A stretch of DNA of 64,000 bases, from contig NZ_CP097298.1 of the NCBI RefSeq assembly GCF_023503965.1, forward strand, positions 310,001 through 374,000, read 5' to 3'. The position numbers and the translations under genes were made by a program. Shown here in pieces: positions 12,367 to 21,597 of this stretch. Each line of letters opens with the position of its first letter. The stretch's first letter is position 1. A model generated the notes under the pieces. It saw nothing but the letters and a program-made list of their open reading frames with translations. It searched no databases and was not told where the DNA came from. This DNA is from Brevundimonas albigilva (lineage in GTDB: Bacteria > Pseudomonadota > Alphaproteobacteria > Caulobacterales > Caulobacteraceae).

Positions 12367-13289
12367 ATGTCGGCCCAGCCCTCGCGCGCGACCCTGATCG
12401 ACGGAAAGGCCTTCTCCACCGGCCTGGTGGAACGGGTGGCCGCCGCCTCGGCGCGTCTGGAGGCGGCCCACGGCGTCAAGCCGGGTCTGGCCGTCGTGAT
12501 CGTCGGCGAAGACCCCGCCAGCCAGCTCTATGTCCGAAACAAGGGCGAGACCACGGTGCGCGCAGGCCTGCGGTCCGACACCCATCGGCTGGACGCGACG
12601 ACCTCCCAGGCCGACCTGCTGGCGTTGATCGCCGAGCTGAACGCCGACGCCGGCATCCACGGCGTTCTGGTGCAACTGCCCCTGCCGACGCACATCGACG
12701 CCTCGGTCGTTCTGGACGCCATCGACCCGGACAAGGACGTGGACGGCTTCCACGTGGTCAACGCCGGGCGGCTGGCGGTCGGCCTGCCCGGCCTGGTCCC
12801 GTGCACGCCGCTGGGCTGCCTGATGCTGCTGAAGGACCAGCTGGGCGACCTGTCGGGCCTGAACGCCGTCATCATCGGCCGCTCCAACATCGTCGGCAAG
12901 CCGATGGCGCAGCTTTTGCTGGGCGAAAGCTGCACCGTCACCATCGCCCACTCGCGCACGCGCGACCTGCCCGCCGTGTGTCGCGCCGCCGACATCCTGG
13001 TGGCCGCCGTCGGCCGCCCGGAGATGGTGCGCGGCGACTGGATAAAGCCGGGCGCGACCGTGATCGACGTGGGCATCAACCGCGTGCCCTCGCTGGACCC
13101 GGAAAAGGCGGCGGCGGGCAGACCCGCGTGGTCGGCGACGTCGCCTTCCAGGAGGCTGTCCAGGTCGCCGGCCGCATCACCCCCGTGCCGGGCGGGGTCG
13201 GGCCCATGACCATCGCCTGCCTGCTGGCCAACACCTATTCCGCCGCGTGTCGTTCGATCGGCGTGACGCCGGAGCCGTTGGACGCTTGA
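12367..13289 (+). CDS. folD: bifunctional methylenetetrahydrofolate dehydrogenase/cyclohydrolase (one deletion)
   Basis: Interconverts 5,10-methylene-THF and 10-formyl-THF with NADP+, supplying one-carbon units for purines (purN lies later in the window). The catalytic Lys59 in YVRNKG, the substrate blocks VQLPLP and DKDVDGFH, and the nucleotide loop [11 protein letters not shown] are intact. One base is missing at about 13120: the expected GKTRVVGDV reads GRPAWSA. Correcting it restores the C-terminal [10 protein letters not shown] motif and a 307-residue protein ending at 13289. Since folD is normally essential, I take this as a sequencing loss. Confidence 0.92.
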
Positions 13290-13349
13290 AGCGTTGCGGC
13301 TTCGCGCCGATAGTCGACCTGACGGCGCAGTCGCCGACAGGGAGAGAAC

Positions 13350-14036
13350 ATGGTCCGCATCAACGCCCGCGCGCTGGCTCTGACGACCGCGCTGATGATC
13401 ACGCCGGCGGTCGCCGGCTGCGGCTACAACACCATTCCGACCGAGCAGGAGCGCGCCGAGGCCGCCTGGGCTGACGTCCAGAGCCAGTATCAGCGCCGCG
13501 CCGACCTGGTGCCGAACCTGGTCGCCACCGTCCAGGGCGCGGCCGTTCAGGAGCGCACCACCCTGACGGACGTGATCAACGCCCGCGCCCGCGCCACCTC
13601 GGTCAACATCTCGGCCGACGACCTGGACAACCCCCAGGCCTTCCAACAGTACCAACAGGCCCAGGGCGAACTCAGCGGCGCCCTGTCGCGCCTGCTGGTC
13701 ACGGTCGAGGCCTATCCCCAGCTCCAGGCCAACCAGAACTTCCTGACGCTGCAGTCGCAGCTGGAGGGCACCGAGAACCGCATCGCCATCGCGCGGCGCG
13801 ACTACAATGAAGCGGTGCGCACCTACAATACGACCTTGCGGACCTTCCCGAACGTGATCTGGGCCAAGACCCTGCACGCCGGTTCGCAGCCAATGCAGCT
13901 GTTCACCGCCACGGCGGAGGCGCAGAGCGCGCCGCAGGTGAACTTCAACTTGGGGGCGTCGCCGTCCAACGCCTCGGCCGCGCCGGGCGGAAACGCGGCC
14001 CCGGTGACGCCCGGCGCCACGCCTCCGGCCCAGTAA
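13350..14036 (+). CDS. lemA: LemA family lipoprotein
   Basis: 228 residues. An N-terminal signal peptide ends in a lipobox, VAGC, with the lipidated Cys at 24, so it should be anchored in the envelope facing the periplasm. The LemA fold follows (EAAWADVQSQYQRRADLVPNLV, then the family's long helices to IWAKTL), with a low-complexity Ala/Pro/Gly tail. LemA function is not firmly known. It heads an operon with two TPM-domain genes, a widespread pairing implicated in envelope maintenance. Confidence 0.9.
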   Translation: MVRINARALALTTALMITPAVAGCGYNTIPTEQERAEAAWADVQSQYQRRADLVPNLVATVQGAAVQERTTLTDVINARARATSVNISADDLDNPQAFQQYQQAQGELSGALSRLLVTVEAYPQLQANQNFLTLQSQLEGTENRIAIARRDYNEAVRTYNTTLRTFPNVIWAKTLHAGSQPMQLFTATAEAQSAPQVNFNLGASPSNASAAPGGNAAPVTPGATPPAQ

Positions 14037-14040
14037 ACCG

Positions 14041-14906
14041 TTGACGCGCGCATTCTCGGCGAACGCCTTGAGGGTCCCAGGCCGGCCGCTTGCCGGCCTG
14101 GCCGCCCTACTGCTGGGACTGGCCGTCCTGCTGCTGGCCGCGACGTCGGCCGCGGCCCAGGCGAAGCTCGATTTCCCCGCCCTGACCGGCCGGGTCGTGG
14201 ACCAGGCGAACCTGCTCAGCCCCCAGACCGAACAGGCCCTGACCGAAAAGCTGGCGGCGCTCGAAGCGTCCAGCAGCGACCAGTTGGTCGTGGTGACCCT
14301 GAACAGCCTTCAGGGACAGGAGATCGAGGATTACGGATATCAGCTGGGCCGCGCCTGGGGCATCGGCCAGAAGGAAAACGACAACGGCGCCCTGCTGATC
14401 GTCGCGCCGAACGAGCGGAAGGTCCGGGTCGAGGTCGGCTACGGCCTTGAGCCCATTTTGACCGACGCCTTCTCGTCGCTGGTGATCCAGAACGACATCC
14501 TGCCGTCGTTCCGCGACGGCGACTTCGAGGGCGGGATCGTCAAGGGCGTGGACGCCCTGGTCGAGCAGATGTCGCTCGACCCCGCCGAGGCCCAGGCGCG
14601 AGCCCAGGCGGTCGCCCAGGACGCGCCAGCCGGGGCGAGAAGGCCTCGGCCATCGGCGGCCTGGTCGTCTTCGGCGTGATCTTCCTGTTCATGCTGATCG
14701 CCACCGCCGCCTCGGCGCGCGGACGGCGCCATCGCAAGAACGGCGTCGGGCCGGTCGTGCTGTGGGCCCTGGCCGACATTCTCAGCCAGTCGGGACGCGG
14801 CGGCCGGGGCGGCGGCGGTTTCGGAGGCGGCGGCGGATTTGGCGGGGGCGGCTTCGGCGGCGGCGGCGGCTCTTTCGGCGGCGGCGGCGCCTCGGGAGGA
14901 TGGTGA
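14041..14906 (+). CDS. TPM-domain (YgcG-like) membrane protein (one deletion)
   Basis: About 288 residues after repair. A TTG start (14041 or 14068) gives a signal peptide ending ATSAAAQA. The TPM domain follows (about residues 45-170: GRVVDQANLLSPQTEQAL, SSDQLVVVTLNSLQG, VEVGYGLEPILTDAFSS), then a single transmembrane helix and a Gly-rich tail of the form (G)nFGGGG. One base is missing at 14632-14635 (GGGG where five G are expected), shifting into the membrane segment. TPM domains face the periplasm; plant homologues have phosphatase activity, and the bacterial role is unclear. It overlaps the next TPM gene. Confidence 0.85.
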
Positions 14907-15580
14907 TGCGGATAACCCAGGACGACCAGAGCCGGATCGCCCAGGCCATCGCCGCGGCGGAAGCGGCCACCTCTGGCGAAATCTTCTGCGTCGTTTCGCG
15001 GCGCGTCTCGTCTTACGGCGACGTGGCCCTGGCCTGGTCGGCGGCGGCGGCGCTGATCCTGCCCGCCCTTTTGATCCCCTTCGGCTTCGAAGGCGTCTGG
15101 CCGTTCGGGGGCGGCTGGGAGGCGGCGCACGAGTCCGGCCTGACCGTCGGCCGGGCGCTGGGGGGCTATGTGGCGGTCCAGGCCGCCGTCTTCGCCGGGG
15201 TTCTGCTGCTCAGCCTGATCCCGACCGTGCGCCGCTGGATGACGCCGGGCGGCCTGCGTCGGGCCCGCGTCCGGCGCGCCGCCCTGCAGCAGTTCCTGGC
15301 CCACGGCGTCCATGTCACACGCGAACGGACCGGCGTGCTGATCTTCGCCGCCCTGGACGATCATCAGGTCGAACTGATCGCCGATGAGGGCATCCACGCC
15401 CAGGTGGACCAGGGCGTGTGGGGCGACGCCGTCGCCGCCCTGACCACAGAGATGAAGGCCGGACGGCCCGCCCAGGGCTTCGAGATCGCCATCGGCCAGT
15501 GCGGCCAGGTCCTGGCCCGGCATTTCCCGCCGCGCACCGACAATCCCAACGAACTTCCCGACCATCTGGTGATCCTCTGA
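14906..15580 (+). CDS. second TPM-domain integral membrane protein
   Basis: 224 residues. The start at ATG 14906 overlaps the preceding stop (TGATG) and is placed five bases after GGGAGGA; in-frame ATG 14900 is the alternative. The N-terminal part (ITQDDQSRIAQAIAAAEAATSGEIFCVV) and the C-terminal half (VHVTRERTGVLIFAALDDHQVELIAD, then GIHAQVDQGVWGDAVAALTTEM) form a TPM domain split by two transmembrane segments at about residues 45-60 and 85-105. A paralogue of the gene before it, with opposite topology and no Gly-rich tail. LemA-TPM-TPM order suggests a joint envelope function. Confidence 0.85.
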   Translation: MRITQDDQSRIAQAIAAAEAATSGEIFCVVSRRVSSYGDVALAWSAAAALILPALLIPFGFEGVWPFGGGWEAAHESGLTVGRALGGYVAVQAAVFAGVLLLSLIPTVRRWMTPGGLRRARVRRAALQQFLAHGVHVTRERTGVLIFAALDDHQVELIADEGIHAQVDQGVWGDAVAALTTEMKAGRPAQGFEIAIGQCGQVLARHFPPRTDNPNELPDHLVIL

Positions 15581-15656
15581 GCGTCGCACCGGGGTCGCAT
15601 TCGCGCGCGAAAAGGCCCAGCCCGACACCCTGCTCCGGACTCGTCTCGACCCGCCC

Positions 15657-16394
15657 ATGCCTCGCCTTCTGACCTACAACGTCCATCGCTGCGTCGGCAC
15701 GGACAAGCGGCTGGACGTCGACCGCATCGTCGCCGTGATCGGCGAGCACGAGCCGGACATCGTGTGCCTTCAGGAACTGGACGTGGGCCGCCTGCGCACC
15801 GGCCATGTCGACCAGGCCCAGACCATCGCCGACAAGCTGGCCATGACGTCGCGCTTCCATCCGGCCATGCGGGTCGAGGCGGAACTTTACGGCGACGCCA
15901 TCCTGACGCCCCATCCCGAACGGCTGGTGCGGGCGGCGGCGCTGCCCACCGTCGCCGGCATACCGGGCCTGGAGCCGCGGGGCGCGATCTGGTCGCAGAT
16001 CGACGTCGGCGGGGGCACGATCAACGTCCTCAATACCCACCTGGGGCTGGTTCCGCGCGAGCAGAGGCTTCAGGCGGCGGCCCTCGCGGGCTCGGGCTGG
16101 CTGGGCGCGTGCCAAGGTCCGACCCTGTTGGCGGGCGACTTCAACGCCACCTCCATCACCCGCCCCTATCAGATCCTGGCCCGTAGCCTGCAGGACTGCC
16201 AGCGGCAGCTGAACCTGAAGCCGTCGGTCAAGACCTTCCCGTCCGGATTTCCGGCGATCCGCATCGACCACTGCTTCGTCAGCCCGGACATCCGGATCAA
16301 GTCGGTCCGGTCAGCCTTTTCGCCCTTGGCGCGCGTCGCCTCGGATCACCTGCCGCTGGTGATCGACTTCGAGATCCGTCAGCCCGCCGACTGA
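15657..16394 (+). CDS. endonuclease/exonuclease/phosphatase (EEP) family protein
   Basis: 245 residues, a complete DNase I-like EEP domain with no signal peptide. Active-site residues are visible: N8 in TYNVHR, E40 in LQELD, the His in NTHLG, the Asp/Asn pair in AGDFNAT, and the C-terminal ASDHLP catalytic Asp-His. The substrate cannot be told from sequence; relatives cut DNA, phospholipid head groups or inositol phosphates. The neighbouring convergent phospholipase D-like gene, overlapping by 16 bases, hints at lipid metabolism, but they are on opposite strands. No clear ribosome-binding site is visible before the ATG. Confidence 0.85.
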   Translation: MPRLLTYNVHRCVGTDKRLDVDRIVAVIGEHEPDIVCLQELDVGRLRTGHVDQAQTIADKLAMTSRFHPAMRVEAELYGDAILTPHPERLVRAAALPTVAGIPGLEPRGAIWSQIDVGGGTINVLNTHLGLVPREQRLQAAALAGSGWLGACQGPTLLAGDFNATSITRPYQILARSLQDCQRQLNLKPSVKTFPSGFPAIRIDHCFVSPDIRIKSVRSAFSPLARVASDHLPLVIDFEIRQPAD

Positions 16395-17858
16395 CCGCCT
16401 TCCGACGCCGGCCGGGTGCGGCGGGACCGGGCCAGCCGCTTCCACGGCCGCCAGGCGTCCGAGGTGGAGGTCGGGTCGCCGAACTGCCATTCGGCGAACA
16501 GCCGCTGGATGCGCGTGGGCGCCTCCGCCCCCAGCGGTTTGAGCCGCTGGCTCTCGAAGCTGCAGATCGCGGCGCCGGTCGAGTCCAGCACCGCCTCCAC
16601 CGCGGCGAATTCGTCGGCCGTGCCCCCCAGCCAATGGCCGATGGTGCGATGCCGATGGGCGGCGATCACCGCGCGGCCCGCCGCATCGACCGGCTCGGCG
16701 GCGATGTCGCACTCGGTGTCCAGGCCCATCGAGCGGTTGTTCAGATTTGTGGAGCCGATCCTCAGAAGGCGGTCGTCCACGATGGTGACCTTGGCGTGGA
16801 CGATGATCCGCTCGCCGTGCGCCGTCAGCGGGGCGAACGAAAAGAAGCGGTTGTAGGTGTCGGCCTGCTCCAGCCTGAACAGCACCTCGGCCCGCGCGGT
16901 GTCCATGGTCATGCTGTCGAACCAACTGGGGCTCTTGCCCGTGGAGACGACCACCACTTCCGGTCCGTCCACCTCGGCCAGTCGGTCCGCCAGGGCGGCG
17001 GCGATGACCGGCGAGGTGAAATACTGGTTCTCCATGTAGATCAGGCGGCGCGCGCGTCGGATGGCCTCCAGATGCAGGGCCTCGTTCTCGCGGACCTCAT
17101 GCCGACCGGCCCATTTCGGCTCTCGGTGCGGGCGACGCCGACGGGCACGTCGGTCATCTGCACCGGCACGCCGTCGGGCCAGGGATCGCCCTCCACCGCG
17201 TCGGGGATGGTCCGCTCCCATGTCGCGCGGAACCAGCGTTCGCGCGCCAGGTCGCCCAGCACGCGGGCGGCCGGTCCCGACATCACCGCCATCACCTCGT
17301 GACGCGCCTTGCAGATCACGCCGTTGGGCAGGGCCCGGCGCGGGTCGCCGTCCAGATGCTCGTCGGAATCCCATCGATCGGTGGAGATGTCGCCCCCGCC
17401 CGCGAACGCCACCTTGTCGTCGATGACGATGACCTTCTGGTGATGGCAGGCGCCGATCGGACCCGGGGAATCCATGCGGAACTCCACCATCCGCTTGCGG
17501 AACCAGCGCTGGGCGCGGTGGGGATAGAAGCCCTGCGACGCCGCGATCAGCAGCGGCGACTTCCAGATCAGCAGGCGCACGTCCAGATCGGGCTTCTTCT
17601 TGACCAGCATCCGCAGCTGGTGGCGATTTCCGCCGTCTTGTCGCCCGGCCTCGTCTCGGGATCCAGGTGGGTGCGGGGATCGAACTGCCAGCCCAGGATC
17701 ACGATCGACCGCTCGGCCTTGTGGATGGCCGAGGCCAGGGCGTCGAAATAGGCCTCGTTCTCCATCAGGATCGAGAAGCGGGACGCGGTCGCGCTGCGCC
17801 AGAGCCCGGGGCCGGGCTCTAGCAGACTGCCCTCATAGCTCTGGCCGTCCTGGGTCAT
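16379..17858 (-). CDS. phospholipase D-like protein (two deletions)
   Basis: About 493 residues after repair. Two HKD catalytic motifs are intact: HQKVIVIDDKVAFAGGGD in the first half and HAKVTIVDDRLLRIGSTN in the second, so the protein should be active on phosphodiesters. One base is missing at 17619-17620 (expected EIATQLRMLVKKKP) and one at 17118-17119 (expected TESPKWAGRHEV); both are GG on the plus strand where GGG is needed. There is no signal peptide or N-terminal membrane helix, which argues for a cytosolic PLD rather than a typical cardiolipin synthase. Cardiolipin synthase-like transferase activity remains possible. Confidence 0.85.
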
Positions 17859-18019
17859 TCAGCCCTGCCTGCCCGATCGCGTGACACCGTCTCGGGGCCT
17901 TGCGCTGCTCTCCGTTTCATGGGGGCCACGCCCGGTCAATCTTTCGGCGCTGGGATTGTGACGTTCGCCGGATCGGCGCATAAACGCCACAGGCCGTCGG
18001 TCATTAGAAGGGAGCAGGG

Positions 18020-18199
18020 ATGCAAGCGCTGGTCGAACTGATCGCCGGCCTGATCGCGCTCCTGGCCGCCGCCGTGCTGACGCAGTTCGGCGTGGACACC
18101 CATGCGCCGCGCGCCGCCGATCGCGAGGTTCACCGGACGACCGACTGTCGCGCCGACGCGCCGGCCGCCGTGTTCAGCGAGACCGACCAGGACTGCTGA
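18020..18199 (+). CDS. small single-pass membrane protein, 59 residues
   Basis: ATG 18020 follows a good ribosome-binding site (AAGGGAGCAGG). The protein begins with a hydrophobic helix (LVELIAGLIALLAAAVLTQFG, shown here in part; about residues 4-23) and ends with a polar tail containing two Cys (TDCRA and the final Cys before the stop). I do not recognise the family. The predicted helix plus a short polar tail suggests an inner-membrane microprotein. It is isolated, with 161 bases upstream and 80 downstream before the TipN-like gene on the same strand. Confidence 0.6.
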   Translation: MQALVELIAGLIALLAAAVLTQFGVDTHAPRAADREVHRTTDCRADAPAAVFSETDQDC

Positions 18200-18279
18200 G
18201 CGACCCGCGCCGCGCCGAAGCGCTTGGACGGCGCGGATTGAGTCGTTAGGGTCGGGCCGGCGCCGTCAGAGCGCCGCGT

Positions 18280-20883
18280 ATGGATCGAGATCGACGCCTG
18301 ATGAAGTCCCGCAATCGGCCGCCGCTTAAACTGACGAACGACGAGGACGCGGCCCCGGCCGAAGTCGTCGGCGAGCCTGCGGACGCGACCGGATTCCTGG
18401 CGGACGACCCGTCCCCCGCGGCCGAGGAAGACACGCCCGACGTCCAGCCGGTCGCGCCCCTCTCGTCGCCGGAACCCGAGCGGCCGATGTCGGAACGGCG
18501 GCGGCGGCGGCTTCTGGAAGAACAAAGGCAGGCGCAACAGCGCGCCGAGGCCGAACGGACGGCGCACGAGGCGACGCCGGAGCCAGCCGCAGCCGAGCTG
18601 GCGGTCGCCGCCGGCGCGCCGCTCTCGCCTTTCGAACGCACGACCGCGCCGACCGTCCGCACCGTTCAGGCCCACGGCGTTCCCGCTCCCGGTCGCCGCG
18701 CCTATGTCCTGGCGGCGGTGGCGTCGGTGCTGTGGATCGGCGGCGTCGCGTCCTGGGCCGCCTACGAGTTCGGCGTCAACGGCGCCGGCCCGGACCCCCT
18801 GCGGCTGGCGATCTACGCCCTGATCGCCCTGGCGCCGGCGGGCCTGGCCCTCATGCTGGCCCACGCGGTGCGGCAGGGATCGGGACTGGCGGCCGAAACG
18901 CGGCGCGCGAGAGAGTTGGCGGAGGCCCTGGTGGCGCCGACGGCCCTGGCCGCGCAACAGACCGGCGACGTGCTGCAGTCGCTGCGGTCCGATATCGACC
19001 AGGCGGCCCTGGCCGCCGAACGGGCCCGCAATGACATGGCGTTGCTGCGCGAAGCCCTCTCGCAGGAAACGCTGCGCCTGAACGAGGCCGCCGAAACCGC
19101 CGGCCGCACGGCCCGTCGTCTGGCCGAGCAGTTGGGGCGCGAGCGCGACCAGATGCAGACGCTCGGCGTCCAACTGGACAACCAGGCCAGCGGCGTGGTG
19201 GACGCGGTGGAGCGGCAATCCCGTATGGTCGCGGACGCCTCCGACCTGGCCCAGACCCAGCTGCGCGAGGCCGAGGCCGCCCTGGCCGCCCGCGCCGCCG
19301 ACCTGGCCGCCGCCGCCGGCGAGGCCCAGGACGCCGCCCGCGTCGCCTCCGAGGACTTAGCGCGTCAGACCATTCGCCTGGAGAACGCCGGTTCGGGCGT
19401 ATCCGAACAGATCCGGTCGGTCGAGGAAGGCCTGGGCCAGCAGCGCGCGGCCCTGGTCACCACGGCCTACGCCCTGCGCACCGACCAGGAGGACTTTTCC
19501 GCCCAGGTGGAAAGCCAGCGGGCGCAGTTGATCGAACACCTGTCGGCGACCCGCACGGCGGCCGGCGAACTGGACCAGACCGCACAGTCCTCGCTGGAGG
19601 CGCTGCGCGAATTGCTGGAAGCCTCCGGCGACCAGTTCCGCGCCCTGATCGACATGTCCCAGCGCGAGGCGGACAACTTCGATTCGGCCACCAAGCTGTC
19701 GCTGGATCGGTTCGAGGCCTTGGCGGCCGAGGCGCGCGACACGCTGCTGGAAGAGACGCGACGCTCGCTGGAAGCGCTCAAGGCGACCGCGGAGGAATCG
19801 CGCGGCTTCGCCAACGACGCCGCCGAACAGGCGCAGATCCGCATCGACCGGCTGGCCGAGACCCTCTTCCAGGCCGCCCACAAGACCGACCTGAGCGTGG
19901 ACGCCCGAATAGAGGATGCGCGCCGCGTCGTGGGCGAGAGCGCGGGGCTGGTGGATCAGGCCGGCGACCGGGTGGCGGACCGGCTGGAGACGCTGGTGGA
20001 GCGCCTCACCGCCGCCCTGGGCCAGGTGGACGAGGCGGTCGCCGAGATCGACGCCCGCGCGGCGCAGATGCCCGACCTGGCCCGCGCGCGCGTCGAGGCC
20101 GTGCGCGCCAGCGTCGAGGAGGGCCTGGCCGCCCTGACGGCCGCCTCTCGCAAGGCCGCCGAAGACACTGAGGCGCTGGACGCCGGTTTCCAGGATCGCG
20201 TCCGGCGCAACTACGACATGCTGACCGAGGCGGTGCGCCTGATGGGCGTGGTGTCGGGCGAGACCCCGGCGCGCCGGCGCGAGATCGTCGCCGAACCCGA
20301 ACCGGCCAAGCCCGCGGTCCGCGCGCCCGCCCCCTCTCCCGCCCCGGCCCCGGCCAAGGAGCCTAAGCCGGCCGAGGAACGCGGCTTCGGCCTGCGGGGA
20401 AGGCTTCGCCTGGAAGCGGCCGAGCCCGTCCCGCCGCCGCGTTCGGATGGTCTGGACTGGGCCGATCTGGTCCGCTCGGACGCCGACGCGCAGCCGCTGG
20501 AGCTTGACCAGCCCGTCGACGCGGCGGACGCCGAACTGCCCGGCCGCCTGGCCGACGCCATCCGTCGCATGGGCGTGGACCCGAACGCGCTGCTGCCGCG
20601 CACGCGGGTCGAGGAAGCCGCCCGCGCCGTCGCGGCCGGCGACCCGGGCGCGGCGCGCCAGATCGTGCGCCGCGTGGCGCCCGCCGCTGTCCGCAGCGTC
20701 TCGCGCCGGGTGCTGAGCGACGCCGAGCTGCGCGCCGAGGCCGAACGCTATGTCCGCGGCTTCGGCCGCCTTCTGGCCGAGGGCGCGCGCGGGGGCGACG
20801 TCGACGGCGTGCAGAGCCGCCTGTCGTCGGACGCCGGGCGCGCCTTCATGCTGCTGGACGCGGCGGTGGGCGATCTTGGCTGA
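18280..20883 (+). CDS. tipN: TipN-like cell-polarity coiled-coil protein
   Basis: 867 residues from ATG 18280, or 860 from ATG 18301 (MKSRNRPPLKL), which may be the real start. A charged N-terminal tail of about 135 residues precedes two transmembrane helices (about 140-160 and 172-192). Roughly 460 residues of Ala/Glu/Arg-rich coiled coil follow, then a Pro/Ala linker (about 675-705) and a folded C-terminal region of about 150 residues. This architecture and size match Caulobacter TipN, which marks the new pole, orients flagellum placement and interacts with the ParAB segregation machinery. Assignment is by architecture, not by alignment. The coiled coil has no obvious break. Confidence 0.7.
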   Translation: MDRDRRLMKSRNRPPLKLTNDEDAAPAEVVGEPADATGFLADDPSPAAEEDTPDVQPVAPLSSPEPERPMSERRRRRLLEEQRQAQQRAEAERTAHEATPEPAAAELAVAAGAPLSPFERTTAPTVRTVQAHGVPAPGRRAYVLAAVASVLWIGGVASWAAYEFGVNGAGPDPLRLAIYALIALAPAGLALMLAHAVRQGSGLAAETRRARELAEALVAPTALAAQQTGDVLQSLRSDIDQAALAAERARNDMALLREALSQETLRLNEAAETAGRTARRLAEQLGRERDQMQTLGVQLDNQASGVVDAVERQSRMVADASDLAQTQLREAEAALAARAADLAAAAGEAQDAARVASEDLARQTIRLENAGSGVSEQIRSVEEGLGQQRAALVTTAYALRTDQEDFSAQVESQRAQLIEHLSATRTAAGELDQTAQSSLEALRELLEASGDQFRALIDMSQREADNFDSATKLSLDRFEALAAEARDTLLEETRRSLEALKATAEESRGFANDAAEQAQIRIDRLAETLFQAAHKTDLSVDARIEDARRVVGESAGLVDQAGDRVADRLETLVERLTAALGQVDEAVAEIDARAAQMPDLARARVEAVRASVEEGLAALTAASRKAAEDTEALDAGFQDRVRRNYDMLTEAVRLMGVVSGETPARRREIVAEPEPAKPAVRAPAPSPAPAPAKEPKPAEERGFGLRGRLRLEAAEPVPPPRSDGLDWADLVRSDADAQPLELDQPVDAADAELPGRLADAIRRMGVDPNALLPRTRVEEAARAVAAGDPGAARQIVRRVAPAAVRSVSRRVLSDAELRAEAERYVRGFGRLLAEGARGGDVDGVQSRLSSDAGRAFMLLDAAVGDLG

Positions 20884-20973
20884 GCCGCACGAGCGCAAGC
20901 GCTTGACGCCGCTGACGACTTGCCCCCTTCATCTCACCGTCATTTTCCTGTCACGATAGGAGACGCCTCCGTC

Positions 20974-21566
20974 ATGGTCGAAGACCCCACCGGGCGAGAT
21001 CGTCGCCCCGGCATCGTGATCTGCGCCTATGACGCCGACGATCCCGTCTGGGATTTCGTCGAAGACCTGTCCGGCCGTCTGTGGGACCCGCCCGGCGCGC
21101 GGACGGTGGCCGTGCCCGCCGGAGAGCATGCCCCCATGCCCTGGCCAACGCCTTGACCGAGCGGCTGCGAGAGGGAGGGTGCCAGGCCATGCTGCTGGTC
21201 GGACGCTCGGCCCGCGCGCCGGGTTTCCGGGTTCAGATGCGCGCGGAAGTCCGCATCCCCGGCGGCGGAAAGCGGTTCGTCGGCACCGGCCCCAGCATTG
21301 CGCGCTCCACCGCGCCGGTTGCCGACATGGTGCGCGCGCTCCAGGCCGCCGGGTTGCAGGCCGACGCCTCGTCCGAGGCGGAGGACGACGTCGGTTCCTA
21401 TCTGCTCTACCGATTGCTGTCGGAACTTCCGGACAATCCCGACGCGCCCGCGATCGGCCTGCTGCGGACCCCCGTTCCGGCGGACGAGGCCGCCATCAGC
21501 AAGGGGGTGAAGGCGGCGGCCTCGGCGATGGCGCGGCGCCTGACGCCGCTGTCGCGCCCCGCCTGA
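20974..21566 (+). CDS. uncharacterised protein, possible degenerate pyroglutamyl-peptidase fold (one deletion)
   Basis: About 197 residues after adding one C at 21131-21135 (CCCCC where six are expected). Start ATG 20974 follows TAGGAG by 11 bases. The N-terminal part (GIVICAYDADDPVWDFVEDL), the central MLLVGRSARAPGFRVQ strand-loop and the C-terminal VGSYLLYRLLSELPDNPDAPAIG segment vaguely recall peptidase C15. The Cys of that family's C-terminal motif is absent here (GSYLLY), so an enzyme call is not justified. It lies between the TipN-like gene and the convergent amidase, and might be co-transcribed with the former. Confidence 0.6.
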
Positions 21567-21597
21567 CGGGCGCATCGGCGTTCGCCTGGCTGCGGCT

